From Streptomyces tanashiensis (GTDB lineage Bacteria; Actinomycetota; Actinomycetes; Streptomycetales; Streptomycetaceae): a stretch of 64,000 bases of DNA. The stretch lies in NCBI RefSeq assembly GCF_014648895.1, contig NZ_BMRZ01000009.1:186001-250000 (forward strand), read 5' to 3'. The position numbers and the translations under genes were made by a program. The notes under the pieces were generated by a model. It was not told where the DNA came from. It saw only the letters and a program-made list of their open reading frames with translations, and ran no database searches. Shown one piece after another: positions 33,164 to 42,059 of the stretch; position 1 is the first letter of the stretch; the number at the start of each line of letters is the position of its first letter.

Positions 33164-33180
33164 CCACGCTCGTACACAGG

Positions 33181-33219
33181 GAAGTGCCCCGTACGCCTTT
33201 CGGCCGTACGGGGCACTTC
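33181..33219. terminator. Bidirectional terminator
   Basis: GAAGTGCCCCGTACG and its exact complement form a 15-bp stem around a nine-base loop, between the convergent plsC-like and MFS genes. Confidence 0.85.
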
Positions 33220-33236
33220 CGTGTGCGGTGGGTGCG

Positions 33237-34778
33237 TCAGTGCTCGACGCCTTCCTCCAGCTTCTGGCCCCTCAGCAGGAACCAGGCCGCGACCGCCGTC
33301 GCGAGGAGGACCGCCGCGCCGACGCCGGCCGCGATCCGCAGGCCGTCGACGAAGGCCTCCTGGGCGGAGGACACCAGGGCTGTGGCCGTCTCGGGGGCGA
33401 GGCCGCCGGAGACGTCGACCGCGCCGCCGAGCGACTCGTGGGCGGCCGAGGCGATGTCCGAGGGGACACCGGCCGGGGTGGCGAAGCCCCGGTAGATTCC
33501 GGTCACGATCGAGCCGAGGATGGCGATGCCGAGCGCGGCGCCCAGTTCGTATGCGGTCTCGGAGACCGCGGAGGCGGAACCGGCCTGTTCCTTCGGGACG
33601 CTGGACAGGATCACGTCGGCGGTCACGGTGAAGGAGAAGCCCGCGCCCACGCCGACGACGAGGAGGCTCGCGCCGAGCAGCGGGTAGCCGGTGTGCTGGT
33701 CGAGGGTCGTCAGGACGGCCAGGGAGAGGCCGACCGCCGCGAGGCCGCCGGCCACCACGGACCGTACGGAGAAGCGGCGGGCCACGACACCGGCGACCAG
33801 ACCGGCCGTCACCGCGCCGATCGCGGCGGGCAGTTCGGCGAGTCCGGCCTCCAGGGGCTGGCGGCCCTGGACCAGCTGGAAGAACTGGGACAGGAAGAAC
33901 ACCAGGCCGGAGAGGCCGAGGATGGTCAGCAGGTCGGCGAGGACGGCACCGGAGAAGCCGCGGTGGCGGAAGAGCCGCATGTCCAGGAGCGGCGTGGGCA
34001 GGGTCAGCTGCCTGCGGACGAACCAGGTCAGGGCGCCGGCGCCGATGAGGGCGGCCAGGCCCGCGTCGCCGGAGAGGCCGTGGGAGGCCAGTTCCTTGAC
34101 CGCGTACACGACTCCGATGACGCCGACGAGGGAGAGGGCGACGCTGGGGAGGTCCCAGGGGCCGGGGTTCGGGTTCTTCGACTCGGGGATCAGCTTGGCG
34201 CCGACGAGGACCAGGACGGCCATGACGGGCAGGTTGATGAGGAAGACCGAGCCCCACCAGAAGTGCTCCAGGAGGAACCCGCCGACGATGGGGCCGACGG
34301 CGGCGCCGGCCGAGGCCATGGCACCCCAGATGCCGATGGCGAGGCTGCGCTCGCGGGGGTCGTGGAAGAGGTTCCGGATGAGGGCCAGGGTGGACGGCAT
34401 CAGGGTCGCGCCGGCGACGCCGAGGAGGGCGCGGGCGACGATCATCATCTCGGGGCTGGTCGCGTAGGCGTTCAGGACCGAGACGGCGCCGAAGGCGGTG
34501 GCGCCGATGAGGAGCAGCTTCTTGCGGCCGATGCGGTCGCCGAGGCTGCCCATGGAGACCAGGAGTCCGGCGATGACGAAGGAGTAGACGTCGCCGATCC
34601 AGAGCAGCTGGTTGCCCGTGGGCTGCAGGTCCTCGGAGAGGAAGGGGGTGGCGAGGCCCAGCACCGTGGCGTCGACCGCCACGAGCAGGACGGCCAGGAC
34701 GAGCACGGAGAGGGCGAGCCACCTGCCGGAGCGGTGCACGCCCTCGATATGGCTCTCCGTCTTGATGCTGGTGATCAC
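33237..34778 (-). CDS. MFS drug-exporter-type transporter (14 helices)
   Basis: A 513-residue major facilitator protein of the EmrB/QacA proton-drug antiporter group, with fourteen predicted helices. Helix 1 has VAVDATVLGLATPF; the loop 2-3 signature is GSLGDRIGRKKLL; motif C-like GAAVGPIVGGFL lies in helix 5. The substrate is unknown; export of a toxic compound is expected. The start is GTG at 34778, overlapping the upstream TetR gene's stop by four bases (GTGA), so pump and repressor are co-translated. Confidence 0.92.
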   Translation of the reverse strand: MITSIKTESHIEGVHRSGRWLALSVLVLAVLLVAVDATVLGLATPFLSEDLQPTGNQLLWIGDVYSFVIAGLLVSMGSLGDRIGRKKLLLIGATAFGAVSVLNAYATSPEMMIVARALLGVAGATLMPSTLALIRNLFHDPRERSLAIGIWGAMASAGAAVGPIVGGFLLEHFWWGSVFLINLPVMAVLVLVGAKLIPESKNPNPGPWDLPSVALSLVGVIGVVYAVKELASHGLSGDAGLAALIGAGALTWFVRRQLTLPTPLLDMRLFRHRGFSGAVLADLLTILGLSGLVFFLSQFFQLVQGRQPLEAGLAELPAAIGAVTAGLVAGVVARRFSVRSVVAGGLAAVGLSLAVLTTLDQHTGYPLLGASLLVVGVGAGFSFTVTADVILSSVPKEQAGSASAVSETAYELGAALGIAILGSIVTGIYRGFATPAGVPSDIASAAHESLGGAVDVSGGLAPETATALVSSAQEAFVDGLRIAAGVGAAVLLATAVAAWFLLRGQKLEEGVEH

Positions 34779-35326
34779 TTCTCCACGCTCCTGCGCGCTC
34801 CGCCGAGCAGCAGCTCGACGATCATGTACTGGAAGTCCTTGGCGGCGACCCGGCCGTCCTGCACGGCCCAGGCGCCGGAACCGATGAGCCCGTAGAAGGC
34901 CTCGGTGAGCCAGGCGGGGGTCAGGTCGATGCGGAAGACGCCCTCTTCCTGGCCGCGCCGGAAGAGGGCGGAGACCCGGGCGTCGAGGCGTTCCCAGCCG
35001 TCGTTCTGCTGGTCGCCCTCGAAGAGCTGGTTCTCGGTGACGAGGAACGAGAGCAGTGGTGCCACGTCCTCGACCTCGCCGACGAGCCGTCGTACGGCCT
35101 CGTCGGCAGGGCCCTCCTGGGTGCGGGCCCGGTCGTGGGCCGCCTCCAGCTCCTGGATCCCGAGCTCTTCGAGCGCCCGCACCAGGGCGTCCCGTCCGGC
35201 GAAGTGCCGGTGCAGCGTGGCCCGGCCGATCCCGGCGGCCCGGGCGACCTCGTCCATGGTGGCGGTCGCCTTGCGGGTGAGCAGGGCGGCGGCGGCACGG
35301 AGCACCTGGGTGCGATCGACTGACAT
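34775..35326 (-). CDS. TetR family transcriptional regulator
   Basis: A 183-residue repressor. The N-terminal helix-turn-helix is TMDEVARAAGIGRATLHRHF near residue 20; the rest is the helical ligand-binding domain. It is the first gene of a two-gene unit with the MFS pump and should sense the pump substrate. The ATG at 35326 has no ribosome binding site, but TATGGT lies exactly 12 to 7 bases upstream, so the mRNA is probably leaderless. A perfect operator-like palindrome lies 18 bases upstream and overlaps the expected -35 position. Confidence 0.92.
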   Translation of the reverse strand: MSVDRTQVLRAAAALLTRKATATMDEVARAAGIGRATLHRHFAGRDALVRALEELGIQELEAAHDRARTQEGPADEAVRRLVGEVEDVAPLLSFLVTENQLFEGDQQNDGWERLDARVSALFRRGQEEGVFRIDLTPAWLTEAFYGLIGSGAWAVQDGRVAAKDFQYMIVELLLGGARRSVEK

Positions 35327-35343
35327 GAGACAACCATACACCC

Positions 35344-35365
35344 AATGAGACATCAATGTCTCATT
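35344..35365. promoter_or_regulatory. TetR operator palindrome
   Basis: AATGAGACAT-CA-ATGTCTCATT is a perfect 10-2-10 inverted repeat between the divergent TetR gene and the HAD-like gene. It lies 18 bases upstream of the TetR start, overlapping its expected -35 element, so autorepression is likely. It lies 46 bases upstream of the HAD-like gene and may also regulate it. Confidence 0.75.
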
Positions 35366-35411
35366 CGATAAATCAGCGCCTCACCATGGGCGGGAACGGA
35401 AAGCTGTGACG

Positions 35412-35921
35412 ATGACCAAGCCACTGCTGCTGATCGATGTCGACGGTCCACTGAATCCGTACGCGGCGCAACGCGAGCGGCGCCCGGAGGGGTACGCGAC
35501 CCATCGGATGAGCCCCACGGCCTGGACGGGGGCGAAGCCGCTGCGGGTCTGGCTCCATCCGGACCACGGGGACGAGCTGATCGCGCTGGCCGAGGCGTAC
35601 GAGCTCGTGTGGGCGACGACGTGGAAGGGTGAGGCGAACGAGTGGATCGGGCCGCGGCTCGGGCTGCCCGAGCTGCCGTTCATCGACTGGCCGACGATGC
35701 ACGGGGCCGCCCCGCGCGGGACGTTCTGGAAGACCCAGTACATCCTGGAGTACGCGGCGGGGCGGCCGTTCGCATGGGTGGACGACGACATCACGCCGTA
35801 CGACCACGAGTACGTGGAGCAGAAACACCTCGCCGCCGCCCTGTTGCTGCACGTCGATCCCCGGATCGGACTGATCCGGCCGGACTTCGACGCGCTCGCG
35901 GAGTGGGCGGCGGCGCTGTGA
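35412..35921 (+). CDS. HAD-like domain protein
   Basis: A 169-residue protein with a HAD-type first motif DVDGPLNPYA near residue 8, where the usual second aspartate is present, and a late acidic motif PFAWVDDDITPYDHEY near residue 118, matching motif IV of haloacid-dehalogenase-fold phosphatases. ELVWATTWKG near 62 fits motif II. The substrate is unknown. The ATG at 35412 has GGAAAG eight bases upstream; a GTG two codons earlier is an alternative. It lies just downstream of the TetR operator on the opposite strand and is convergent with argH. Confidence 0.8.
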   Translation: MTKPLLLIDVDGPLNPYAAQRERRPEGYATHRMSPTAWTGAKPLRVWLHPDHGDELIALAEAYELVWATTWKGEANEWIGPRLGLPELPFIDWPTMHGAAPRGTFWKTQYILEYAAGRPFAWVDDDITPYDHEYVEQKHLAAALLLHVDPRIGLIRPDFDALAEWAAAL

Positions 35922-35932
35922 CGTGCTGAGTG

Positions 35933-37360
35933 CTACTTCTTGGCCTCGGCCCAGGCGTGCTGGATCACCAGGTCCGCCTTGACCTCGACCAGCTGGGTGG
36001 CGACCGCCGAGGGGGCCGTGCCGCCCCGGCCGTCGCGGGAGGCGAGGGCGCCGGGGACGTTGAGGACGGAGCGGACCTCGGGCGTCAGGTGCTCGGAGAT
36101 CTTCGCGAACTGCTCGTCCGTGAGCTCGTCCAGCTCCTTGCCCTCGGACTCGGCGACCTTCACGCACTCGCCGGCCACCTCGTGCGCCACCCGGAAGGGC
36201 ACGCCCTGCTTGACCAGCCACTCGGCGATGTCGGTGGCGAGCGAGAAGCCGGCCGGGGCCAGCTCCTCCATGCGCTCCCGGTTGACCGTGAGCGTGGCCA
36301 TCATGCCGGTGAAGGCGGGCAGCAGGATCTCCAGCTGGTCGCAGGAGTCGAAGACCGGCTCCTTGTCCTCCTGGAGGTCCCGGTTGTAGGCGAGCGGGAG
36401 GGCCTTGAGGGTGGCCATCAGGCCGGAGAGGTTGCCGATGAGGCGGCCGGACTTGCCCCGGGCCAGCTCGGCGATGTCGGGGTTCTTCTTCTGCGGCATG
36501 ATCGACGAGCCGGTGGAGAAGGCGTCGTGCAGGGTCACGAAGGAGAACTCCTTCGTGTTCCAGATGATGATCTCCTCGGCGATCCGCGAGAGGTTGACGC
36601 CGATCATCGCCGTGATGAAGGCGAACTCGGCGACGAAGTCGCGGGAGGCCGTGCCGTCGATCGAGTTGCCCGCCGAACCCCGCTCGAAGCCGAGGTCCTT
36701 CGCCACCGCCTCCGGGTCGAGCCCGAGGGAGGAGCCCGCGAGGGCGCCGGAGCCGTACGGGGAGACCGCGGTCCGGGTGTCCCACTGCCGCAGCCGCTCG
36801 GCGTCCCGCGAGAGGGACTGGGCGTGGGCGAGGACGTGGTGGGCGAAGAGCACCGGCTGGGCGTGCTGGAGGTGCGTACGGCCGGGCATCGCGACGTCCG
36901 AGTGGGCCTCGGCGAGGCCGACGAGGGCGTCCTGGAGGTCGGCGACGAGGCCGCCGATGATCCGGGCGTGGTCGCGCAGGTACATCCGGAAGAGGGTCGC
37001 GACCTGGTCGTTCCTGGACCGGCCGGCGCGCAGCTTGCCGCCGAGGTCCGGGCCGAGGCGCTCCAGCAGGCCCCGCTCCAGGGCGGTGTGGACGTCCTCG
37101 TCGGCGATGGTGCCGACGAAGGAACCGTCGGCGACGTCCGCCTCCAGTTGGTCGAGCCCGGCGAGCATGCGGGTCAGCTCGTCCTCGGTGAGCAGGCCGG
37201 CCTTGTGCAGCACGCGCGCGTGGGCACGGGACCCGGCGATGTCGTACGGCGCGAGACGCCAGTCGAAGTGGACTGAGGCGGAGAGCTTCGCCAGGGCCTC
37301 GGCGGGGCCGTCGGCGAACCGTCCGCCCCAGAGCCGGACGTCACCGTTGTTGCTGCTCAC
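35933..37360 (-). CDS. argH: Argininosuccinate lyase
   Basis: Splits argininosuccinate to arginine and fumarate, the last step of arginine synthesis. The 475-residue protein has LWGGRFADGPAEALAKLS at the N-terminus, the SRNDQVAT substrate loop near residue 115 and the superfamily signature GSSIMPQKKNPD near residue 285. The start is GTG at 37360 with GGAG eight bases upstream. It stands alone rather than in the argCJBDR operon, separated by a pyridoxamine-oxidase-like gene. A GCATA-ACT-ATGC element 33 bases upstream resembles an ARG box, which implies ArgR control. Confidence 0.96.
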   Translation of the reverse strand: MSSNNGDVRLWGGRFADGPAEALAKLSASVHFDWRLAPYDIAGSRAHARVLHKAGLLTEDELTRMLAGLDQLEADVADGSFVGTIADEDVHTALERGLLERLGPDLGGKLRAGRSRNDQVATLFRMYLRDHARIIGGLVADLQDALVGLAEAHSDVAMPGRTHLQHAQPVLFAHHVLAHAQSLSRDAERLRQWDTRTAVSPYGSGALAGSSLGLDPEAVAKDLGFERGSAGNSIDGTASRDFVAEFAFITAMIGVNLSRIAEEIIIWNTKEFSFVTLHDAFSTGSSIMPQKKNPDIAELARGKSGRLIGNLSGLMATLKALPLAYNRDLQEDKEPVFDSCDQLEILLPAFTGMMATLTVNRERMEELAPAGFSLATDIAEWLVKQGVPFRVAHEVAGECVKVAESEGKELDELTDEQFAKISEHLTPEVRSVLNVPGALASRDGRGGTAPSAVATQLVEVKADLVIQHAWAEAKK

Positions 37361-37393
37361 AGCTACTGCTCCTCGGAAGGGTGGGGTGTACCG

Positions 37394-37414
37394 CTGGCAT
37401 AACTATGCAATCCT
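37394..37414 (-). promoter_or_regulatory. ARG-box-like element upstream of argH
   Basis: TGGCATAACTATGCAATCC is AT-rich for this genome and contains the near-symmetrical core GCATA-ACT-ATGC. It lies 34-54 bases upstream of the argH start. Similar AT-rich elements stand upstream of argC and argG, and argR is in the window. Confidence 0.55.
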
Positions 37415-37557
37415 CCGTATGTTTTGTCAATGCGGCATGGGGCCGCCCAGGGGGCTGCCCCCCTTATATCCGGCGAGATGCCCACCGCCCCGGATCCGGG
37501 GCCCGCGCCACGAGACGGGCGCGCCCCCGGGCCGGCGGTGCGGGCAGAATGCCTGTC

Positions 37558-38157
37558 ATGGGCAAGACATATGAACGGATCGACGCGCGGCTGCGGGCCT
37601 TCATCGAGGACCAGCCGGTGTTCTTCACCGCCACCGCTCCCCTCTCCGGCGACGGGCACGTCAACCTCTCCCCCAAGGGCCGCCGGGGCACGCTGGTCGT
37701 GATCGACGAACTGACCCTCGCCTACGTCGACTTCGGCGGCAGCAGCGCCGAGACGATCGCGCATCTGCGGGAGCCGGGGAACGGGCGGATCACGCTGATG
37801 TGGACCGCGTTCTCCGGGCCTCCGACCGTCGTGCGGGTGCACGGCACCGGCGAGGCCGTGCTGCGGGACGACCCTCGCTGGGGCGAGCTGTTCGCGCGGT
37901 TCCCCGTCGAGGCCGTCGAAGGGCAGGGCAGCGCGCGGGCGATCGTCCTCGTCCACGCGCGGCGGGTCAGCGACGCCTGCGGGTTCGCCGTGCCGCTGAT
38001 GGAGTATCAGGAGGACCGGGCGCTGCACGCCGAATACTTCAACCGGAAGACGGACGAGGAGTTCAACGCGTACTGCGAGCGGAAGGAGCACATCGCGAGC
38101 AGCCTCGACGGGCTGCCCGCGCTGCCGCTCCCGCTGCCGCCGCTGCCCGCCGAATAG
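37558..38157 (+). CDS. Pyridoxamine 5'-phosphate oxidase-fold protein
   Basis: A 199-residue split-barrel flavin- or F420-binding-type protein. Conserved N-terminal segments include QPVFFTATAPLSGDGHVNLS, followed by KGRRGTL and a SAETIAHLREPGNGRITLM motif that matches the PNPOx-like putative FMN site. The enzymatic activity and cofactor are unknown; a PdxH role is unlikely from the divergent sequence. The ATG at 37558 is the likely start. It lies between argH and argR but transcribes the opposite way and is followed by a terminator shared with argR. Confidence 0.82.
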   Translation: MGKTYERIDARLRAFIEDQPVFFTATAPLSGDGHVNLSPKGRRGTLVVIDELTLAYVDFGGSSAETIAHLREPGNGRITLMWTAFSGPPTVVRVHGTGEAVLRDDPRWGELFARFPVEAVEGQGSARAIVLVHARRVSDACGFAVPLMEYQEDRALHAEYFNRKTDEEFNAYCERKEHIASSLDGLPALPLPLPPLPAE

Positions 38158-38200
38158 CCCGTCACGGCCCGCACGTCGACGGGCAGGGGGCGACGCACAT

Positions 38201-38231
38201 CGCCGCCGGAACGCGGGGCGTTCCGGCGGCG
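38201..38231. terminator. Bidirectional terminator
   Basis: CGCCGCCGGAACGC and its exact complement form a 14-bp stem around GGG, between the PNPOx-like gene and the end of the arg operon. Confidence 0.85.
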
Positions 38232-38256
38232 ATCACCCGGTACAGGACCGGGTTCT

Positions 38257-38787
38257 CTACTTCTGGGCCAGCTTCAGCAGGTGGTCGGCGAGCGCCTGGC
38301 CGCCGGCCGGGTCGCGGCTGATGAGCAGCAGGGTGTCGTCACCCGCGATGGTGCCGAGGATGGCGTGGAGTTCGGCCTGGTCGATGGCCGACGCGAGGAA
38401 CTGGGCGGCGCCCGGCGGGGTCCGCAGCACCACCAGGTTGGCGGAGGCCTCGGCGGAGATCAGCAGTTCGCCGGAGAGGCGGCGCATGCGCTCCTCCTTG
38501 GCGGACTCCCCGAGCGGCGCCTGCGGGGTGCGGAAACCGCCCTCGCTGGGCACCGCGTAGATCAACTCACCGCCGGTGTTGCGGATCTTCACCGCGCCGA
38601 GCTCGTCGAGGTCGCGGCTGAGCGTCGCCTGGGTGACGCTCAGTCCGTCGTCCGCGAGGAGCTTGGCGAGCTGGCTCTGCGAGCGCACCGGTTGCCGGTT
38701 GAGGATGTCGACGATCCTGCGGTGGCGTGCGGTGCGGGTCTGCGGAACGGACGGCCCGCCGTGCTCGTTCTCCTGCGCGTCGGTCAT
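38257..38787 (-). CDS. argR: Arginine repressor ArgR
   Basis: A 176-residue hexameric DNA-binding protein that senses arginine and represses arginine biosynthesis genes. The N-terminal winged helix is RHRRIVDILNRQPVRSQSQ with SVTQATLSRDLDELG near residue 50; the C-terminal arginine-binding domain contains ILGTIAGDDTLLLISRD. The ATG at 38787 is the start, only seven bases after the argD stop, so it is the distal gene of argC-J-B-D-R. Candidate targets are the ARG-box-like elements upstream of argC, argG and argH. Confidence 0.95.
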   Translation of the reverse strand: MTDAQENEHGGPSVPQTRTARHRRIVDILNRQPVRSQSQLAKLLADDGLSVTQATLSRDLDELGAVKIRNTGGELIYAVPSEGGFRTPQAPLGESAKEERMRRLSGELLISAEASANLVVLRTPPGAAQFLASAIDQAELHAILGTIAGDDTLLLISRDPAGGQALADHLLKLAQK

Positions 38788-38794
38788 CGTCGTC

Positions 38795-39994
38795 TCATTC
38801 TCCGGTTCGTCCTTGCCCGTTCGCCTCGTCCAGGACTCCCGGCAGGGCCTGGAGGAAGGCGTCCGCCTCGGCGTCGGTGAGGACCAGCGGAGGCATGATC
38901 CGTACGACATCGGGGGCGGGCGCGTTCACCAGGAGGCCGGCGTCCTGGGCCGCCTGCTGCACCTGGGGTGCGAGGGGCCCGGTGAGCACGATACCCAGCA
39001 GGAGGCCCGCACCACGGACGTGGGAGACCAGCGGGTGGCCCAGACCCTCGATTCCCTGGCGCAGCCGCTCCCCCACGGCCTTCACGTGGTCGAGGGCGGC
39101 ATCGGCGGCGAGGGTGTCCAGGACGGCGAGTCCGGCGGCGCAGGCGACCGGGTTGCCGCCGAACGTCGTGCCGTGGTGGCCGGGCGCGAAGAGCTCCGCC
39201 GCCTTGCCGAAGGCGACCGTCGCGCCGAGCGGGAGGCCGCCGCCCAGGCCCTTCGCGAGGGTCACGACGTCCGGCTCGACGCCCTCGTGGGCCTGGTGCT
39301 CGAACCAGTGGCCGCACCGGCCGATGCCGGTCTGCACCTCGTCGAGGACGAGCAGCGTGCCGGTGGCGCGGGTGATCTCCCGGGCGGCCCGGAGGTAGCC
39401 GGCGGGCGGGACGACGACGCCGTTCTCGCCCTGGATGGGCTCGATGATGACGAAGGCGGTGTCCTCGGTGACCGCGGCCCGCAGCGCCTCCACGTCCCCG
39501 TACGGCACGTGGGTGACGTCGCCGGGGAGCGGCAGGAAGGGGGTCTGCTTGCCGGGCTGGCCGGTGAGCGCCAGGGAGCCCATGGTCCGGCCGTGGAAGC
39601 CGCCGCCGGTGGCGACCATGTGGGAGCGGCCGGTGAGCCGGCCGATCTTGAACGCGGCCTCGTTGGCCTCGGCGCCGGAGTTGCAGAAGAAGACCTTGCC
39701 GGGCCGGCCGAAGAGGCCCAGGAGCCGCTCGGCGAGGGCGACGGGCGGCTCGGCGACGAAGAGGTTGGAGACGTGGCCGAGGCTCTGGATCTGCCGGGTG
39801 ACGGCCTCGACGATCGCCGGGTGGCCGTGGCCGAGGGCGTTGACGGCGATGCCGCCGACGAAGTCCAGGTACTCCTTGCCGTCGGCGTCCCAGACCTTGG
39901 CGCCCTCACCGCGGACGAGCGGCAGCCGGGGGGTGCCGTAGTTGTTCATGAGAGCGCCCTGCCACCGCTGGGTCAGCTCCGTGTTGCCGGTCAT
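38795..39994 (-). CDS. argD: Acetylornithine aminotransferase
   Basis: A PLP-dependent class III aminotransferase of 399 residues that makes N-acetylornithine from the semialdehyde. Motifs: ALGHGHPAIVEAVTRQ, the cofactor-phosphate region NSGAEANEAAFKIGR, FHGRTMGSLALTGQ, LVLDEVQTGIGRCG, and the Schiff-base lysine in TLAKGLGGGLPLGA. The ATG at 39994 overlaps the argB stop by four bases, so it is co-translated with argB. Confidence 0.96.
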   Translation of the reverse strand: MTGNTELTQRWQGALMNNYGTPRLPLVRGEGAKVWDADGKEYLDFVGGIAVNALGHGHPAIVEAVTRQIQSLGHVSNLFVAEPPVALAERLLGLFGRPGKVFFCNSGAEANEAAFKIGRLTGRSHMVATGGGFHGRTMGSLALTGQPGKQTPFLPLPGDVTHVPYGDVEALRAAVTEDTAFVIIEPIQGENGVVVPPAGYLRAAREITRATGTLLVLDEVQTGIGRCGHWFEHQAHEGVEPDVVTLAKGLGGGLPLGATVAFGKAAELFAPGHHGTTFGGNPVACAAGLAVLDTLAADAALDHVKAVGERLRQGIEGLGHPLVSHVRGAGLLLGIVLTGPLAPQVQQAAQDAGLLVNAPAPDVVRIMPPLVLTDAEADAFLQALPGVLDEANGQGRTGE

Positions 39995-40896
39995 TTCGCC
40001 CCCTGATCGTCCGGCACGACCATCGTGCCGATGCCCTCGTCGGTGAAGATCTCCAGCAGGATCGAGTGCTGGACCCGGCCGTCGATGACGCGGGCCGTGG
40101 TGACCCCGTTCCGAACGGCGTGCAGGCAGCCCTCCATCTTGGGGACCATGCCGCTGGAGAGCTCGGGCAGCAGCTTCTCCAGCTGGCTCGCGGTGAGCCT
40201 GCTGATGACCTCGTCGCTGTTCGGCCAGTCCTCGTAGAGGCCCTCGACGTCGGTCAGGACCATCAGGGTCTCGGCACCAAGCGCCGCAGCGAGTGCCGCA
40301 GCCGCCGTATCAGCATTGACGTTGTAGACATGTCCGTCGTCCTGGGAGCGGGCGATCGAGGAGATGACCGGGATCCGGCCGTCCTCCAGGAGCGCCTCGA
40401 TGGCTCCGGTCTCGATGGCGGTGATCTCGCCGACGCGGCCGATGTCGACCCGCTCGCCCTCGATGACCGGCCGGTGCCGGGTGGCGGTGATGGTGTGGGC
40501 GTCCTCGCCGGTCATCCCGACGGCGAACGGGCCGTGCTGGTTGAGCAGCCCGACGAGCTCCCGCTGCACCTGGCCGGCGAGGACCATCCGTACGACGTCC
40601 ATGGCCTCGGGGGTGGTGACCCGGAGGCCGGCCTTGAACTCGCTGACCAGGCCGGCCTGGTCGAGGGCCTTGTTGATCTGGGGGCCGCCGCCGTGCACCA
40701 CGACCGGCTTGAGGCCGGCGTGGCGCAGGAAGACGACGTCCTGGGCGAAGGCGGCCTTGAGGTCCTCGTCGATCATGGCGTTGCCGCCGAACTTGATGAC
40801 TACGGTCTTGCCGTGGTGGCGGGTGAGCCAGGGCAGGGCCTCGATGAGGATCTGGGCCTTCGGGAGGGCGGTGTGCTTCCGCGCGGTGTTGCTCAT
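39991..40896 (-). CDS. argB: Acetylglutamate kinase
   Basis: A 301-residue kinase that phosphorylates N-acetylglutamate, often the feedback-inhibited step. Motifs: VVIKFGGNAMIDEDLKA, VVVHGGGPQINKALDQAGL and INGNVTV-region equivalents with HVYNVNADTAAAALA, plus the C-terminal GMVPKMEGCLHAVRNGV. An N-terminal extra helix (KAQILIEALPWL) is the type linked with arginine-sensitive hexameric kinases. The ATG at 40896 overlaps argJ by four bases. Confidence 0.96.
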   Translation of the reverse strand: MSNTARKHTALPKAQILIEALPWLTRHHGKTVVIKFGGNAMIDEDLKAAFAQDVVFLRHAGLKPVVVHGGGPQINKALDQAGLVSEFKAGLRVTTPEAMDVVRMVLAGQVQRELVGLLNQHGPFAVGMTGEDAHTITATRHRPVIEGERVDIGRVGEITAIETGAIEALLEDGRIPVISSIARSQDDGHVYNVNADTAAAALAAALGAETLMVLTDVEGLYEDWPNSDEVISRLTASQLEKLLPELSSGMVPKMEGCLHAVRNGVTTARVIDGRVQHSILLEIFTDEGIGTMVVPDDQGAK

Positions 40897-42059
40897 GACG
40901 AGTACGCGCTGTTCTCGTGGACGTAGTCGGCGGTGAGGTCGTTCGCCCAGATGACGGCGGACTCGTCGCCGGCGGCGAGGTCGGCGGTGATGGTGACCTC
41001 CCGGTAGCGCATGTCGACCAGGTCGCGGTCCTCGCCGACGGAGCCGTTCCTGCAGACCCAGACGCCGTTGATGGCGACGTTGAGGCGGTCGGGCTCGAAG
41101 GCCGCCTGCGTGGTGCCGATGGCGGAGAGCACCCGGCCCCAGTTGGGGTCCTCGCCGTGGATGGCGCACTTGAGGAGGTTGTTGCGGGCGATGGAGCGGC
41201 CCACCTCGACGGCGTCGTCCTCGGTCGCGGCGTTGATCACCTCGATGCGGATGTCCTTGCTGGCGCCCTCGGCGTCGCCGATGAGCTGGCGGGCGAGGTC
41301 GTCGCAGACGGACCGGACGGCCTCGGCGAACTCGTCCTGCGCGGGGGTGACGCCGGCGGCGCCGGAGGCGAGGAGGAGGACGGTGTCGTTGGTGGACATG
41401 CAGCCGTCGGAGTCGACCCGGTCGAAGGTGAGCCGGGTGGCGGTCCGCAGGGCCGCGTCGAGGCCCTTGGCGTCGACGTCGGCGTCGGTGGTGAGGACGA
41501 CGAGCATGGTGGCGAGACCCGGGGCGAGCATGCCCGCGCCCTTGGCCATGCCGCCGACCGTCCAGCCGTCCTTCGTCACCACGGAGGTCTTGTGGACGGT
41601 GTCGGTGGTCTTGATGGCGATGGCGGCCTTCTCGCCGCCGTGCTCGGAGAGTTCGGCCGCGGCCTTCTCGACGCCGGGGAGCAGCTTGTCCATCGGGAGC
41701 AGGACGCCGATGAGGCCGGTGGAGGCGACGGCGACCTCGCCGGCGCCGATGCCCAGGCCCTTCTCGTTCAGGACGGCCGCGACCTTCTCGGCGGTGGCGT
41801 GGGTGTCCTGGAAGCCCTTCGGGCCGGTGCAGGCGTTCGCCCCGCCGGAGTTGAGGACGACCGCGGTCAGCTCGCCGTCGGCGAGGACCTGCTGGGACCA
41901 GAGGACGGGCGCGGCCTTGACGCGGTTGGAGGTGAAGACTCCCGCGGCGGCGCGGCGGGGCCCGGTGTTGACCACGAGGGCCAGGTCCGGGTTGCCGTTC
42001 TGCTTGATCCCGGCGGCGATGCCCGCCGCCGTGAATCCCTTCGCTGCGGTGACGCTCAC
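40893..42059 (-). CDS. argJ: Bifunctional glutamate N-acetyltransferase/ornithine acetyltransferase
   Basis: A 388-residue self-cleaving ArgJ that recycles acetyl groups from acetylornithine to glutamate. The cleavage site is within KGAGMLAPGLATMLVVLTTD: cutting before the Thr in AT-ML gives two subunits and frees the nucleophilic threonine. Other motifs are VFTSNRVKAAPVLWSQ and NGVWVCRNGS near the end. The start is GTG at 42059, overlapping the argC stop by four bases. The bifunctional type is likely because argJ operates with argB and argD in a cyclic pathway. Confidence 0.95.
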   Translation of the reverse strand: MSVTAAKGFTAAGIAAGIKQNGNPDLALVVNTGPRRAAAGVFTSNRVKAAPVLWSQQVLADGELTAVVLNSGGANACTGPKGFQDTHATAEKVAAVLNEKGLGIGAGEVAVASTGLIGVLLPMDKLLPGVEKAAAELSEHGGEKAAIAIKTTDTVHKTSVVTKDGWTVGGMAKGAGMLAPGLATMLVVLTTDADVDAKGLDAALRTATRLTFDRVDSDGCMSTNDTVLLLASGAAGVTPAQDEFAEAVRSVCDDLARQLIGDAEGASKDIRIEVINAATEDDAVEVGRSIARNNLLKCAIHGEDPNWGRVLSAIGTTQAAFEPDRLNVAINGVWVCRNGSVGEDRDLVDMRYREVTITADLAAGDESAVIWANDLTADYVHENSAYSS

